Shown: positions 23,622 through 40,419 of the stretch, in pieces
How the letters are laid out: each line of letters starts with the position of its first letter
How positions within the stretch are numbered: position 1 is the first letter of the stretch
Source of the DNA: Eutreptiella sp. 'Long Island Sound 2002'
Taxonomy: Eukaryota; Euglenozoa; Euglenophyceae; Eutreptiales; Eutreptiaceae
NCBI GenBank assembly: GCA_964036045.1
Contig: OZ038379.1
Span: 113,611,604 to 113,675,603 of the forward strand
Direction: 5' to 3'
Length of the DNA stretch: 64,000 nucleotides
Made by a program: the position numbers and the translations under genes
The notes under the pieces: model-generated
The model's input: only the letters and a program-made list of their open reading frames with translations
What the model was told of the DNA's origin: nothing
Database searches by the model: none

Positions 23622-24915
23622 CTAATTGGCACAGCTGATCCAAACACGCTGTCCTGAGATGCCATCTCCATGCACCCTCGCCTCCAGGTCCGGCTTGTTT
23701 TTATCCCAGTGGTGGTTGCTGCAGATCCAGCCACGCACCATGTCACCATCGGACAGCTCATAGTTGCCCCAGACCTCCATTTGGGAGGCCCATTGTGGCG
23801 GTGGGGGAGCATTCCCATCCCCATCGCCATCACCGTGGGGCCTCCATTCCTCAAAGGCCAGGCGCCGCTTGGTGCCGTTCTTGTCTGCCCACACCTCAGC
23901 GGCCGCCATCTCATGGACGGTGTACACCTCTGATGCTTTGGTCACGAACTTGTCGTGGTCAAGCCACCGTTGCGCAAACCCTTCGACAAGGTTGTCATCG
24001 GGCCCGTAGTCCATGTTGTTCAACGTGGCCGTAGTGGGCAACAGTGTTGGCTGCTGAGGCTGAGCAGCCCATGGTGGTTGTGAAGAGGGTTGAGCTCCTT
24101 GTGGCGCACCCGAGTCGACCGGCGCCATGGCCGGGACAGGGGCGGATTGCTGCGGCTCGGGGGCACGCATTGCTGGTGCAGAGGGTTGGGTACCCTGTGG
24201 CGCGCCCGAGTCAGCCGGCGCCATGGCCGGGACAGGGGCGGATTGCTGCGGCTCGGGGGCGCGCAATGATGGTGCAGAGGGTTGGGCACCCTGTGGCGCG
24301 CCCGAGTCCACCGGCGCCATGGCCGGGACATGGGCGGATTGCTGCGGCTCAGGGGCGCGCAATGATGGTGCAGAGGGTTGGGCACCCTGTGGCGCGCCCG
24401 AGTCCACCGGCGCCATGGCCGGGACAGGGGCGGATTGCTGCGGCTCAGAGGGCGCGCAATGATGGTGGTTGTGCCGAGGGTTGCGGTGGGATCATGACGA
24501 AATCCACACCCCCGGGTGGCGGCTAGGGCGGTGCCTGTGGGGGGGCAGAGGGTCGCGCGCCCCTGTCAGCCGGCGCTAGGGCCGGGAGAGGGGCGGAGTG
24601 TAGCGCCTCTGGGGCGCGCGGTTGAGGTGCCATTGCCTTTGGGGGGGCAGAGTGCGGCGCGCCCCTGTCAGCCGGCGCCAGGGCCGGGACAGGGGCAGAC
24701 TGTGGCGCCTCTGGGGCGCCCGGTTGAGTTGCCAGTGCCTTTTGGGGGGCACAGTGCGGCGCGCCCCTGTCAGCCGGCGCGCGGGCCGGGACAGGGGCGG
24801 AGGCGTGCGCCTCTGGGGCGTGCGATGGTGATGGTGATGGTGATGGTGGTGGTGCCGTTGCCTTCGGCTTCGGCTTTGCACCATACTTGGTCTTGGCGAG
24901 CCATTTTGGAGCCAT
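23622..24915 (-). CDS. Gene B N-terminal region: Pro/Ala-rich repeats plus a conserved-looking domain
   Basis: An ATG at 24,913-24,915 (MAPKWLAKTKYG) opens a frame that runs through three 34-aa repeats to a TAG at 24,523-24,525. The same frame stays coding-like until about 24,449, where one extra base compared with sister repeats shifts it. It continues as 24,416-23,622 with about four 32-aa repeats (APEPQQSAPVPAMAP) and then a non-repetitive segment (LVEGFAQRWLDHDKFVTKAS; YELSDGDMVRGWICSNHHWD). After TAG 23,622 coding-like sequence goes on (LADTYWCKVVPDTGAF) with a second TAG at 23,523, then shifts into the helicase frame. Gene B was probably one protein of over 1,200 residues. The function of this region is unknown. 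Confidence 0.6.
24060..24470 (-). repeat. 96-bp in-frame tandem repeat (32 aa)
   Basis: GGCGCCATGGCCGGGACA starts at 24,121, 24,217, 24,313 and 24,409, exactly 96 bp apart. Each unit encodes a 32-residue Pro/Ala/Gln-rich segment of gene B (SAPVPAM, DSGAPQG, LRAPEPQQ). The fourth unit carries an extra base near 24,449. Confidence 0.95.
24530..24835 (-). repeat. 102-bp in-frame tandem repeat (34 aa), with a stray copy in gene A
   Basis: GTCAGCCGGCG occurs at about 24,565, 24,667 and 24,769, exactly 102 bp apart, and again at about 25,641 inside gene A. Units encode APVPALAPADRGAPHSAPP-type sequence. The family is related to the 96-bp repeat, so both probably came from one Pro-rich linker. The copy in gene A links the two genes by shared ancestry or recombination. 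Confidence 0.9.
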
Positions 24916-24928
24916 TTGGAAGAGTGCC

Positions 24929-25988
24929 CTACGAGTAAGAGACGCTCGGCGCACACTGCCCGAAGAGCTGGAAATTCGAACGTCTCGCCGAAGTCTTGGG
25001 TCGCTGCAGGGGGGCTTGCGCAGGGAGCAATGACCCAAATTGCGGGGGGGCGGACTGAGACGCACGCCGCTGGAGCAACGAACCGTACTGCGGGGTGGGG
25101 CATGGCCTTGGGGCGGGAGCCAGTGGGATGAGTGAGGTACGGCGGTGCCTGCTATATTGGGTCAGCGTCACCTGATTACTTGGTGGAGGGGGCAGCGGCC
25201 GACGTGGCACAGGTGGCGGGGCTGGCTTGGGGATACGGGGGGTACTTGGGGTGGCACACACGATTTCAAGTACCACTGCTGCATGCTCCTCGTCCCTGCT
25301 GAGGAAATGCGAACGACTAATTCGCATGCCCTCCTGCCACACCCGCAGGGGGTTTTTCTTGGGCTGCTGCACAGCAAACCGGTACATCGCTCGGCGGTTC
25401 AGCACCCCGTCTACGAAGTACTGGACCCCACCCCCGTGATTCTCCCGGATGAGCTGCAGTGTTTTGGCACTGTAGGGCCCGTGTACAGTGGGCTTTGGGG
25501 GGGTGGGCGGGTCCTTGGGTACATACTTGGGGGGTTGCGAGGGGGACGGCGGTGGCACGGCAGTGCACATCAGGGCCTCCTCCACGGCTTCCAGGGCTAC
25601 CAGGTATGGGGTTGGGGGGGCAGAGTGCGGCGCGCCCCATGTCAGCCGGCGCCAGGGCCGGGACAGGGGCACACTGTGGCGCCTCTGGGGCGCCCGGTTG
25701 AGTTAATGTGGTTGGGGTCGGGTTAATGTGGGGTCTGCGTGGAGGACTTACGGGCATTGGAGAGGTTGTTGGTGCACGGCAGGGTGAAGGGGGAGAGGGA
25801 GGCGGTGTTGGCAATGGAGGCTGGGGGGAGGCCAGTTCGCTGAGACACTTCTCAGCATCAGAGTCCCACGGTGGTGATGGGGGTTGGTCTCCAAACCGCA
25901 AGAGCTCGGGCAGATCCCCCCAACCGCATTCCGGGAACGAAGGGCTGGAGGGGGCGGAAGAGGCCACACTAAGGGGGCTAGACGACAT
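24929..25988 (-). CDS. Gene A: proline-rich protein of unknown function
   Basis: ATG at 25,986-25,988 (MSSSPLSVASSAPSS) opens an acidic/Pro-rich N-terminus (ECGWGDLPELLRFGDQ; SDAEKCLSELA). At about 25,639 there is one extra base relative to sister copies of the 102-bp repeat. The frame that would follow without it continues to TAG 24,929-24,931 and contains the only globular-looking part (YSAKTLQLIRENHGGGVQYF; NRRAMYRFAVQQPKKNPLRV) before another Pro-rich tail. No family recognised. The stop lies 13 nt before the candidate ATG of gene B, so the two could also be a single broken frame. Rich in SH3-ligand-like PPPP runs, but no function is implied. Confidence 0.5.
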
Positions 25989-26225
25989 GGCAAAGTGCAG
26001 CCCGCAGTGTCTGGGTCAGAGACGCAACGGTCTAGACCCTAGACGCGCTTCCTCGCCTCAAGGGTCAAGGGTCGATAACAAAAGAGTGCCCTATGTGTAG
26101 AAGAGGCTCAACGCACACTTGTCTCCTAGGCAATACACGCATTTCCCTTTGTGTCGAGAGAGACATGCACAACAAGGAACAGTTAAGCGTTGAAGGGACA
26201 TAGGTACCAGGAGCATGTGACATGG
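25989..26225. other. Region upstream of gene A, no gene seen
   Basis: Would hold the promoter of the minus-strand gene A. It contains GGTCTAGACCCTAGACG (about 26,030), a partial inverted repeat resembling the second stem of the three-hairpin element. I see no TATA box or other defined promoter motif. Confidence 0.3.
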
Positions 26226-26335
26226 GACCCCTTCTCAGTAGCGGGCAGCATGTTCATTATTGAAGGGGTCTATGGTCATAGGCGCCATGGCCTAGACCAC
26301 GGACGTACTAAACACCTCAAGGGTGTTGTGCATGA
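26226..26335 (+). repeat. Three-hairpin structured repeat, copy 1
   Basis: Stem 1 pairs ACCCCTTC with GAAGGGGT around a roughly 27-nt loop. Stem 2 pairs TGGTC(A)TAGGC with GCCTAGACCA, with one bulged base and a 5-6-nt loop. Stem 3 pairs AACACC with GGTGTT around TCAAG. Spacing between stems is nearly constant in all three copies. Transcription is not shown. Confidence 0.7.
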
Positions 26336-26821
26336 TCCACCAAATAAAGTAAAATCAAGTGCGATAAAACCAAATCATACCATGAAATCACAACCACATT
26401 AAATCAATGGACCACCAGTACCCACATAGCAGAGCCGCTTCTCAGTTTTTTTTTTGGCTGACAGTGGGAATTCTGCATCACCCAACTCAAATGCAGTGCG
26501 TCACATTGGACAGTACTGCGCCCAGCAAGGCAGAATGAAAAAGAAACCTTGGGGCCGGAATCTGCGCAATGACCCACACAAGCTGTCAAGGTAGGGGCTG
26601 GCGTATGTTGTGCAGCACAAGGGTGCAGTAGGGCTGATTGCAGTGGTCTTTGGCAAGTTTGGCAAACATGCAGATCCGTTGGAGTATGGGGAGATGCCTG
26701 GCTCCATCCAACAAAATAGGGCCTATGACAGTAGGCCCTGGACAGATTGTTCCCACATGGCTGACACATCATCGAAGGGGATGCATACGTGGAAACATGG
26801 AAGCAAATACGAGGAAATTGG

Positions 26822-26935
26822 AACCCCTTCTCAGTTGTTGTCAGCACATTCCTCATCGAAGGGGTCTGTGGTCGTAGGCGCTAGGGCCTAGACCATGGAC
26901 ATACCAAACACCTCGAAGGGTGTTTTTCAGGAACA
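26822..26935 (+). repeat. Three-hairpin structured repeat, copy 2
   Basis: Same three stems as copy 1. Stem 2 has a different bulged base (G) and loop but stays paired. Stem 3 is extended to AAACACC/GGTGTTT with loop TCGAAG and is followed by a T-run (TTTTTC). Confidence 0.7.
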
Positions 26936-27725
26936 AACAGCACACGTTCAAATACACCTTCAAAAGAAATGCAATGCGACACGTGGCACCAAAGTTGCAA
27001 ATGTTCACGACTTACACCATAACACACCTCTGAGAATTGTAGTCTGTGGGTAATCTGTAGTCTGTGATTTTTTCCATGTTTTTCCACTACACACAGAACC
27101 AACACAACATCGAACATCACAGACACACACCATGTGATGCTGACATTGAAAGAGGCAAGGCAGGCTTTTCCACACCATTGCGCATGGGGTTGCGTGGGGG
27201 GTGTGTTCCCTACACTGTGGATTTCTCTGCATGGTTTTCCAAACTTCCTCAAGAAACACCACGGCAAGACGGAGGACGACAAGACAGAGCACAGGGGTTT
27301 TAATGGTCGTCACCGGATCCTGCAATGAACAACAAAGCGTGAGCACGGCATAGTGCAGCACATTGCAATGAGCCTTCGGGGCTGGGACAGAGGGGCGGTT
27401 TAAAACAAGGAAGTCAAATTCGAAATCACTGCAAGACCCCTTCTCAGATGTATGTTGCTTGGTTTTCAAAATGGTTGCTGGCCGTTGGAGGACATGGTGC
27501 ACATTCTGGTGGACATGGTACACTGACTGCTGGGGGCAATCCCATTCCTCGGCCGCAAATCTGCAAAGCTCCGTCCGCACAAAACAGGTCCTAAGAAACA
27601 GGTCCCTGCGGGGTCGACACTGAAGACCCACGCGTGACGGAGCAGCACATGTAAATTGTCATGCATCGTCATTGAAGGGGCTCACAGTCAGCAAATTGTA
27701 ATTGGTTGCAGGAGCAAACGTGCCA

Positions 27726-27835
27726 GAACCCCTTCTTAGTTGTGATCAACGCGTTCATCATTGAAGGGGTCTCTGGTCTAAGGCGCAAAGGCCTAGACCA
27801 CAAACAATCAAAAACACCTCAAGGGCGTTGTACAC
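27726..27835 (+). repeat. Three-hairpin structured repeat, copy 3
   Basis: Stem 1 ACCCCTTC/GAAGGGGT is unchanged. Stem 2 is kept with a shifted bulge (TGGTCTAAGGC against GGCCTAGACCA). Stem 3 has one mismatch (AACACC with GGCGTT). A partial stem-1 arm (ACCCCTTCTCAG) also occurs near 27,435. Confidence 0.7.
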
Positions 27836-27964
27836 AAACAAATTGTCTCCTCAAACAACCAAAATCAGAATCAACTTGAAGTTGTCACATACATTGTCAA
27901 CAACAGGTGTGCAATTGGTTTCCAAATGCGGGGGTTTGTTTTTTCCGTGGCACCTTTTTCCCTT

Positions 27965-28110
27965 GGGGGGGGGGGGTTGAAAGCACCCGATAGTGGGGGG
28001 GGGGGGGGGCGGGGGGGTCACGGGGGGGGTTTCCTGTGAAGAGTTTGGTGATGACAAGGGCGGGGGGGGGGGGGGGGGTTGATGTAGTGCATAATCAAGG
28101 GGTTGGGGGA
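27965..28110 (+). repeat. Cluster of long G-runs (G-quadruplex-prone)
   Basis: Several uninterrupted G tracts of 8 to 18 bases fall within about 110 bp (about 27,965, 27,995, 28,012, 28,022, 28,062), separated by short mixed spacers. This is strong primary-sequence potential for intramolecular G-quadruplexes on the plus strand, and also a likely site of sequencing or assembly error. Confidence 0.85.
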
Positions 28111-28199
28111 GGGGGGTTCATGGTCTGGTAATGATGGTCCATAAAAGTCTGATGTCTGATGTGTGATAGCCGACTAGGTCGCTATACACATAGCTGGTC

Positions 28200-29335
28200 C
28201 CCCTTTCCCGCGCCCCTTGCCGTGCTTCCTGGCTCCCGCCGTGTCCCGTCTGCCCCTGCTGTCTGCCCCTGCTGTGGCGCGTTGGTGTCCTTTGTTTTTT
28301 TTTTTTTACCTCTACCGCTCGCCACTCGTCTCTCCCCCCGGCGTTTCGGTCTGTCCTCTGCCCCCCCACATGTCCCCTCGCCGTCTCCTCGCTGCCCTCG
28401 CCCCTTTCTTGGGCGGGTGGAGGAGTAAGGGGTGGGGGGGGGGGGCGTCCTCGCTGTCCGTCCTCTGGCGTAAGCACGTCGCAAGCACGGCGCAGGCACG
28501 AGGCGCGGCACTGGTCCCTCTGCAGGGGGGGGGGGGGCTTGCCATGTGGCTCCCGTCGTCACCCCACCTTTCCTGCGGTCGCACCCCCGGTGGTCCCCCC
28601 GTTGGGGCTTGTACGGCGCGTGCTCCCTTTGGGCACGGTCGTGTGGTCCGTCCCGCACCCTCTCTCCGCTGCCTCCCCACCCTGCCGCGGTGTCCTCGGG
28701 GGGGGGGGTCCGCGTTCCGCTACCGTCATCCCCCTTGTCGCCCTTGTCGTCTTCCCTTTGTAGCACGCATGTCGCACGCATGACGCAAGCACGACGCAAG
28801 CACAGGGCGTGGCTGCAGCGGTGGGGGGGGGGGGTTTCCCTTTGGGGCCCCCATATCCCCGTGGTCGGGTACTTCACGAGCGTCCCATGCGGGCCCATGT
28901 CGCCCCGGCCTCCCCCCGTTTGCCGCGGTTTTGGTCCCTGTCTTCTCGCTTTCTTCCTCTGGCGCGTTGGTTTGCTTTGTTCGTGGTTGTTTTTTTTTTG
29001 CGTCTCCACCGCTCGCCGCCCGTCTCTTCCCCTGGCACGTCGGTCTGTCCTCTGTCCCCCCCCCATGGGCCCTCGCCTCCTCCTCGTTGTCCTCGCCCCT
29101 TTCCTTGGTGGGTGGGGGAGTAGGGGGTGGGGTGGGGGGCGCTCTCGCTGTCCGTCCTCCGGCGTAAGCACGTCGCAAGCACGGCGCAGGCACGAGGCGC
29201 GGCACTTGTCCCTCTGCTGGGGAGGGGGGCTTGCCGTGTGGCTCCCGTCGTCGCCCTTCCCACCCTGCGTTCGCTCCCCCGGTGCCCCCCCCGCTGGGGC
29301 TTGCACGGCGCGTGCTTCCTTAAAGGCTAGGGTGG
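28200..29335. repeat. C-rich tandem duplication, ~690-bp offset
   Basis: 28,204-28,650 and 28,895-29,330 are about 80% similar and offset by 695 bp. A shared core reads GTAAGCACGTCGCAAGCACG (28,471 and 29,166). Units contain poly-T and poly-G tracts and a short GCACGACGCAA-type repeat. A 390-codon minus-strand frame (29,354-28,182) crosses both copies; it is Arg/Pro/Gly-rich low-complexity and probably not a gene. Confidence 0.85.
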
Positions 29336-29439
29336 CGAAGAGCCAAGCCAGCATAGCAGGCTATGGAAAAGGGGATGTAGACCAAAAGCAGCAACAATGA
29401 GCCCCGCACGCCCATCGTGCAATCTTTATTCGCAAGAGG

Positions 29440-32056
<2,617 letters not shown>

Positions 32057-32102
<46 letters not shown>
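32057..32102. repeat. (TA)n microsatellite
   Basis: About 46 bp of pure TA between MITE-A copy 1 and MITE-B copy 1. Confidence 0.97.
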
Positions 32103-36446
<4,344 letters not shown>

Positions 36447-36539
<93 letters not shown>

Positions 36540-36570
36540 CAACACATATATGACATAAGATATATATTAC
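36447..36570. repeat. (TA)n microsatellite
   Basis: About 90 bp of TA with one TACATA interruption, followed by a short AACACATATATGACATAAG spacer and more TA. Confidence 0.97.
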
Positions 36571-37240
36571 TACACCCCTCTCCCCTTAAATCTAGCTGAA
36601 AAGCAAGCAAGCAACAAGCACTTCTCCTTTCCGTTTTCACCATTGCTCCGCCTCATCGCTCCGGGCTCTACTCTACTCTAGCCATCCTAGAGCCTACGTG
36701 GTGCCCTTGCCAAATCCAAGTCTTGAGCCAAAAACTCACCGGTGGCGGCCCGGGGCGTGGGCGCCAAGTCGGGAGGTGCCCTCCCAAAGCTGCGCATTTT
36801 GTGCCCCAAAACAGCCTTTTTTGGCCCAAAACGGGCCGAAACCCACTCAAACCAGCCAAACGAAGGGTAAAAGTTCCTACGCTCCACGTGCGCCTCGATT
36901 GCCCCGCGACCAAGAGCTCTTTCTTGCCCTTTAGCTCCACAATATGTCCGAGAAACGACCCAAAAATGGCCCAAAATGGACTGAATGTGCGTTGTTGGTG
37001 TCAAACACACCCAAAACCAAGAACGGGCCGTATCTTGGGCTACGTGGCTCAAAACCGAATGCCGAGGGCACCTATTCCATCCGCAACCCCCCACTTTTTG
37101 TGGTTTCCAAGCCTCGGAATTGCCCAACGAGCCACCTAGACCCCTCTACCAGTGGTCACTTGGTGGAGCCGGTGGGAAGCCCGGCCTGCGCACGGTGGGG
37201 GCCAACGGGGGCCACGAAATTCTAGAAATTCTGAGTATGT
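36571..37240 (+). mobile_element. MITE-B copy 3, truncated
   Basis: Begins with the CTACACCCCTCTCCCC terminus and follows the family through the GCTCCGCCTCATCGCTCCGG block to the GGCCAACGGGGGCC region, then changes to unrelated sequence. The roughly 170-bp internal repeats and the right terminus are absent. Confidence 0.75.
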
Positions 37241-38694
37241 TGAGTATGGAACCATAGGGTCAAACAAAAAAATTATATTGCCTTTGGCAATGCACCTCGA
37301 AGCGAGGTTGAGAGTCAAGCCAATAGTCAATTAGTTACGCAAGCAGTCGGTCAAACAGTCAGTCACGCAAGCATGCAGGTAGACAGAAATACACAATTTG
37401 GGTTTTTTCGGTGGCAGACTCGGCTACAAGCACTGGGGACAACAGTGGCTAGTGGCTGTCATAACAAGGAATGGTCGAATGGTAATGCAGCCGACCACAG
37501 ACCTGCAGGTCGGCGGTTCAAAGCCCGGTTAGCAGACCGCCGGCGGCGCCGGCCGACCTGTCAACACTGCCCAATGTGTACCTCGTTCAAACCCTTCTGA
37601 ACAGAAAACGGTTTTGACCCCCCCACCCCCGCCCAAAAAAAATATGATATCCAGTTTCAGGGGATACAGGCCTCAGAATCAAAAAATTCAATGGGGGGGT
37701 CGTCTTAGTGGGCAAAATAGTGATTGTACAAGGGGTTGGACATGAAATATCATGCATTGGGGTATGCTACGCGAATGACCCCCAAAAAGGGGGGTATACG
37801 ACGCCCACACCAGCGCTTCATCTAATAACCTCTCTGCGAGGTGATTTCCCCCCGCCGTATGCCTAAAATAAAATCTGTGGTGCCTCTGGCGCCCACAAAA
37901 CCCATAGTTTCGTACAATCATTTTGGGGTCTGTAGAGGGGGGGGGGTCCCCCGCCCCACCCCCTTGGGGTCGGGTCCTGGCCGGGAGCAACCCCCGTGGT
38001 GGCAGATTACCCGTTCTCGAAATCATGCTGTCGGCAAAAAAGCCCGTCGAGGCCAAGTAAACAGCCCTGCGTTCATGGTGCAAAACGCTCAAGAGTAGAA
38101 ACGGCTACCTGGTGCGCACATCTGCTGGTGAATGGGAGCGAGTCTTGGGGATGCAAGGGTAGGTTGCAACCTTGCACTAGGATGAAGGCCAGATGTCCGT
38201 CTATGTGCCTTACCTGTCCGGAATGTTCCGGGTTCGTTAGCTTAGAGCAGGTACAGGGTCTCCTGTCATGCTTGACGCAAGAACTCTGTGGTCAACACAC
38301 ACACACACACACACACACGTGCGCTTGGGAACCACGAAACAAGAATGGAGCAAGAAAAGTGGTTAAGAAACATGTGTAAACCATGTCCGGAAGGGTTATT
38401 CCAGCCCTCCGCGGGTCTAACCTGCAGCAAGCAGTAAGCGGTAAGCAACAGACAGCAGGTGACTGGTGCTCAGGGCCAGCTGCAACTTGGGCTTACCACG
38501 TTATCTCTCTCCATCAGCGAGCACCTTGGTGTGACGTCTCACTGTCATCGCTGACTTCTACGGGAGGCCGGCCGCTGCACCAAGGGTCCAGTCACAGAAC
38601 AGCAGGTTTCACAGGCCAGCACAGATCAGTCACAGTGCAAGCAAGAGATGTATGTATGCATGTATTGGATGCAACCATCCAACCGCGCCGAAAC

Positions 38695-38768
<74 letters not shown>

Positions 38769-39105
38769 AGTCCGAGAAACACACACCCAATGACATGACA
38801 AAAAACCACTGAACTGCTTGCACTACTGCAGAAACTCACTAGGAACAACGGGTCCATGCGGTGCGCATAGTGGTGCCAAGAATAGGAATGAGATGGGGTG
38901 TTTACAATTCAAATTTTTCCAAACCAGGCAGAGAACGGCTCCACCAAGTTGTGCACAACCCCTTGCCCATGAACACTACCAACCTGTCAAATGGGATAGT
39001 AGCCTACAGGAGCACCCATGCCCTCTGTGCTGAGCTTGTAGTTCACCACTAACACAAGTGCCCATGGGCAAGGAGTGATGCTCAACAAGCGTTGTTCACC
39101 GTCAA
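37241..39105. other. Anonymous region with two (AC)n tracts
   Basis: No gene recognised. It contains (AC)n at 38,294-38,318 and 38,693-38,766, a G/C-run rich patch near 37,935, and a tRNA-like A-box/B-box pair at 37,474-37,527. Open frames of up to about 134 codons have no motif I know. Confidence 0.4.
38693..38766. repeat. (AC)n microsatellite
   Basis: About 37 AC units with one AAAC interruption. It gives rise to VCVCVC and THTHTH open frames. Confidence 0.98.
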
Positions 39106-39312
39106 CAAGTGAAAAATAACAAAATCCAGTTAAAGTCCGTCATTGTGACCACCCACAATGATCCAAAAAAGCTTGTCACACATGTTTTGCGCCCTGGTTT
39201 CAGGGAAATTCCTGCCTCTGACCGCCATTGTCGTTGCGTTTGTCGTTGGTCCTCTCTGGGGTGCAGATGGTGGGGAGATACTGACTGCACACAAAGGGAT
39301 GAGAAGGGCTTG

Positions 39313-39612
39313 TACCCTTTCTGTTTCACTCTGCTGAGCTTTAACAGCGATCACTTGGGCCTGCAATGTCTCTTGAGCGAGACGTGTGGCATCATCTTTG
39401 GCCTGGGTCTCCAACATTGCAAACTGGGACTTCAGCCCCATCAGTTCATTGGAGATTTCGCGGAGTTGATGCTCCAAGTGCGTCTTCTGGCCCATGACGG
39501 TGGACAGGGCATTCTTGGTTTCTTCCATCGCATTCAGGTCCAATTTCAAAACACTGTTCTCCTGCTGTAACTCCAGGATTGTGTTCTTGAAGGACTCGAT
39601 GTCGACAACCTG
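39313..39612 (-). CDS. Probable exon of a coiled-coil protein
   Basis: Within an open frame at 39,768-39,130, about 100 codons from VVDIESFKNTILELQQ to QQSETERVQALL have heptad-spaced Leu/Ile/Met and high Glu/Gln/Lys, typical of a coiled coil. Codon content differs sharply from the surrounding repeats. The upstream edge has an acceptor-like TTTGCCCATGCTCAG just before the coiled coil, and the downstream edge a donor-like GGTACAAG, so one internal exon fits. Sequence on both sides in the same frame looks non-coding. The rest of the gene is not visible and the family is unknown. It is the best candidate for host coding in the window. Confidence 0.55.
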
Positions 39613-39669
39613 AGCATGGGCAAAGGTATTGGTCAAGGCGAACCCCCCTGTAGCCCAAGGCAACGCCCA

Positions 39670-40130
39670 TACAAATCCCCCATAGCTGCATCCTCGGGTG
39701 ACCCATGAAGATCGCTGATGACCGCCAACAGCACTCAACATCCACTGACAACACCCAATGACTCCCATCAGCCGTTAAAAAAAACAACAACAGTCAGCAA
39801 CCCTCAACCACCAGCAGCACTCAACAGTCCAAAAAACCCTGAACAAGAACAATCCTGAACAACCCTCAGGAACCACCAACAACGCTCGACCACCCAAAAA
39901 CCCCAACTATCGTCAACGGACCTCAACAACCCGGAAAGAACCCCAACACAACAGCCCTCAACATATCCACCAGGTACCCTCAACAAACCTGGGAAATCCC
40001 CAACATGTTGGCGGTCATTGAGGGGTTTTCACGTGCTGTAGGGTGCTGTTGGTGGTTGCTCAAGGCCGTTTAGGCAACTTTTTTGTTGTTGAGGGTTGTT
40101 AAGGTTTTGAAGCGGTTTTGAGGGCTTCAT
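39670..40130. repeat. Degenerate CTCAACAACCC-type low-complexity repeat
   Basis: Irregular repeats of CCCTCAACAA- and AACCCTCA-like words for about 350 bp, passing into the complementary GGGTTGTTAAGG type near 40,090. No gene seen from here to 40,420. Confidence 0.5.
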
Positions 40131-40419
40131 GGGGGCTCAATAACCCAAGCTTTTTATAAAAACCCACTGGAGGCTGGCAGGTTGGCTTGCTATCTTATTT
40201 TTTGGCGTTTTTTAGTGGTTTTTGTGATAAGTTTGCACCCGAAAATTTTTGACATGTTTTGTGGGGAGGGGAAGGGGAGGGGGCACCACCCCCATTCAAA
40301 GGTAGGCCACGAGGCAATTGGCCTGTAATTGTTTATTGCACTGTCCATTTCTTTTTTGGCTTTTTTGGTTGTTTTCGGAGAGAAGGTGCAAGAAACAAAA
40401 TCATTTTTCTGTTGTTTTT

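Larger units (their letters stand above)
26336..27960. other. Sequence between hairpin repeats, no gene recognised
   Basis: Apart from hairpin copies 2 and 3, this is unique-looking sequence of moderate AT content. Short open frames on both strands (up to about 208 codons, minus strand 27,631-27,005) have no recognisable motif and no codon pattern I trust. CACACACCATGTGATGC near 27,125 is a short imperfect palindrome only. Confidence 0.3.

Noticed and set aside
23381-23914. 177-codon minus-strand frame overlapping the gene B/helicase junction
   Set aside because: Arg/Trp/Pro-rich shadow of gene B in another frame. The gene B frame has the better amino-acid composition.
2497-25988. Integrated RNA-virus genome, because OTU-type proteases and Upf1-like helicases co-occur in some viruses
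   Set aside because: No RNA-dependent polymerase or other viral domain is visible, and the two genes are separated by a 14.5-kb satellite.
28182-29354. 390-codon Arg/Pro/Gly-rich minus-strand frame
   Set aside because: It spans a GC-rich tandem duplication, the other strand is equally open, and it has no motif or start context of note.
37466-37560. Functional tRNA gene
   Set aside because: The A and B boxes match, but the T-stem has three mismatches and the anticodon arm does not form a 7-nt loop.
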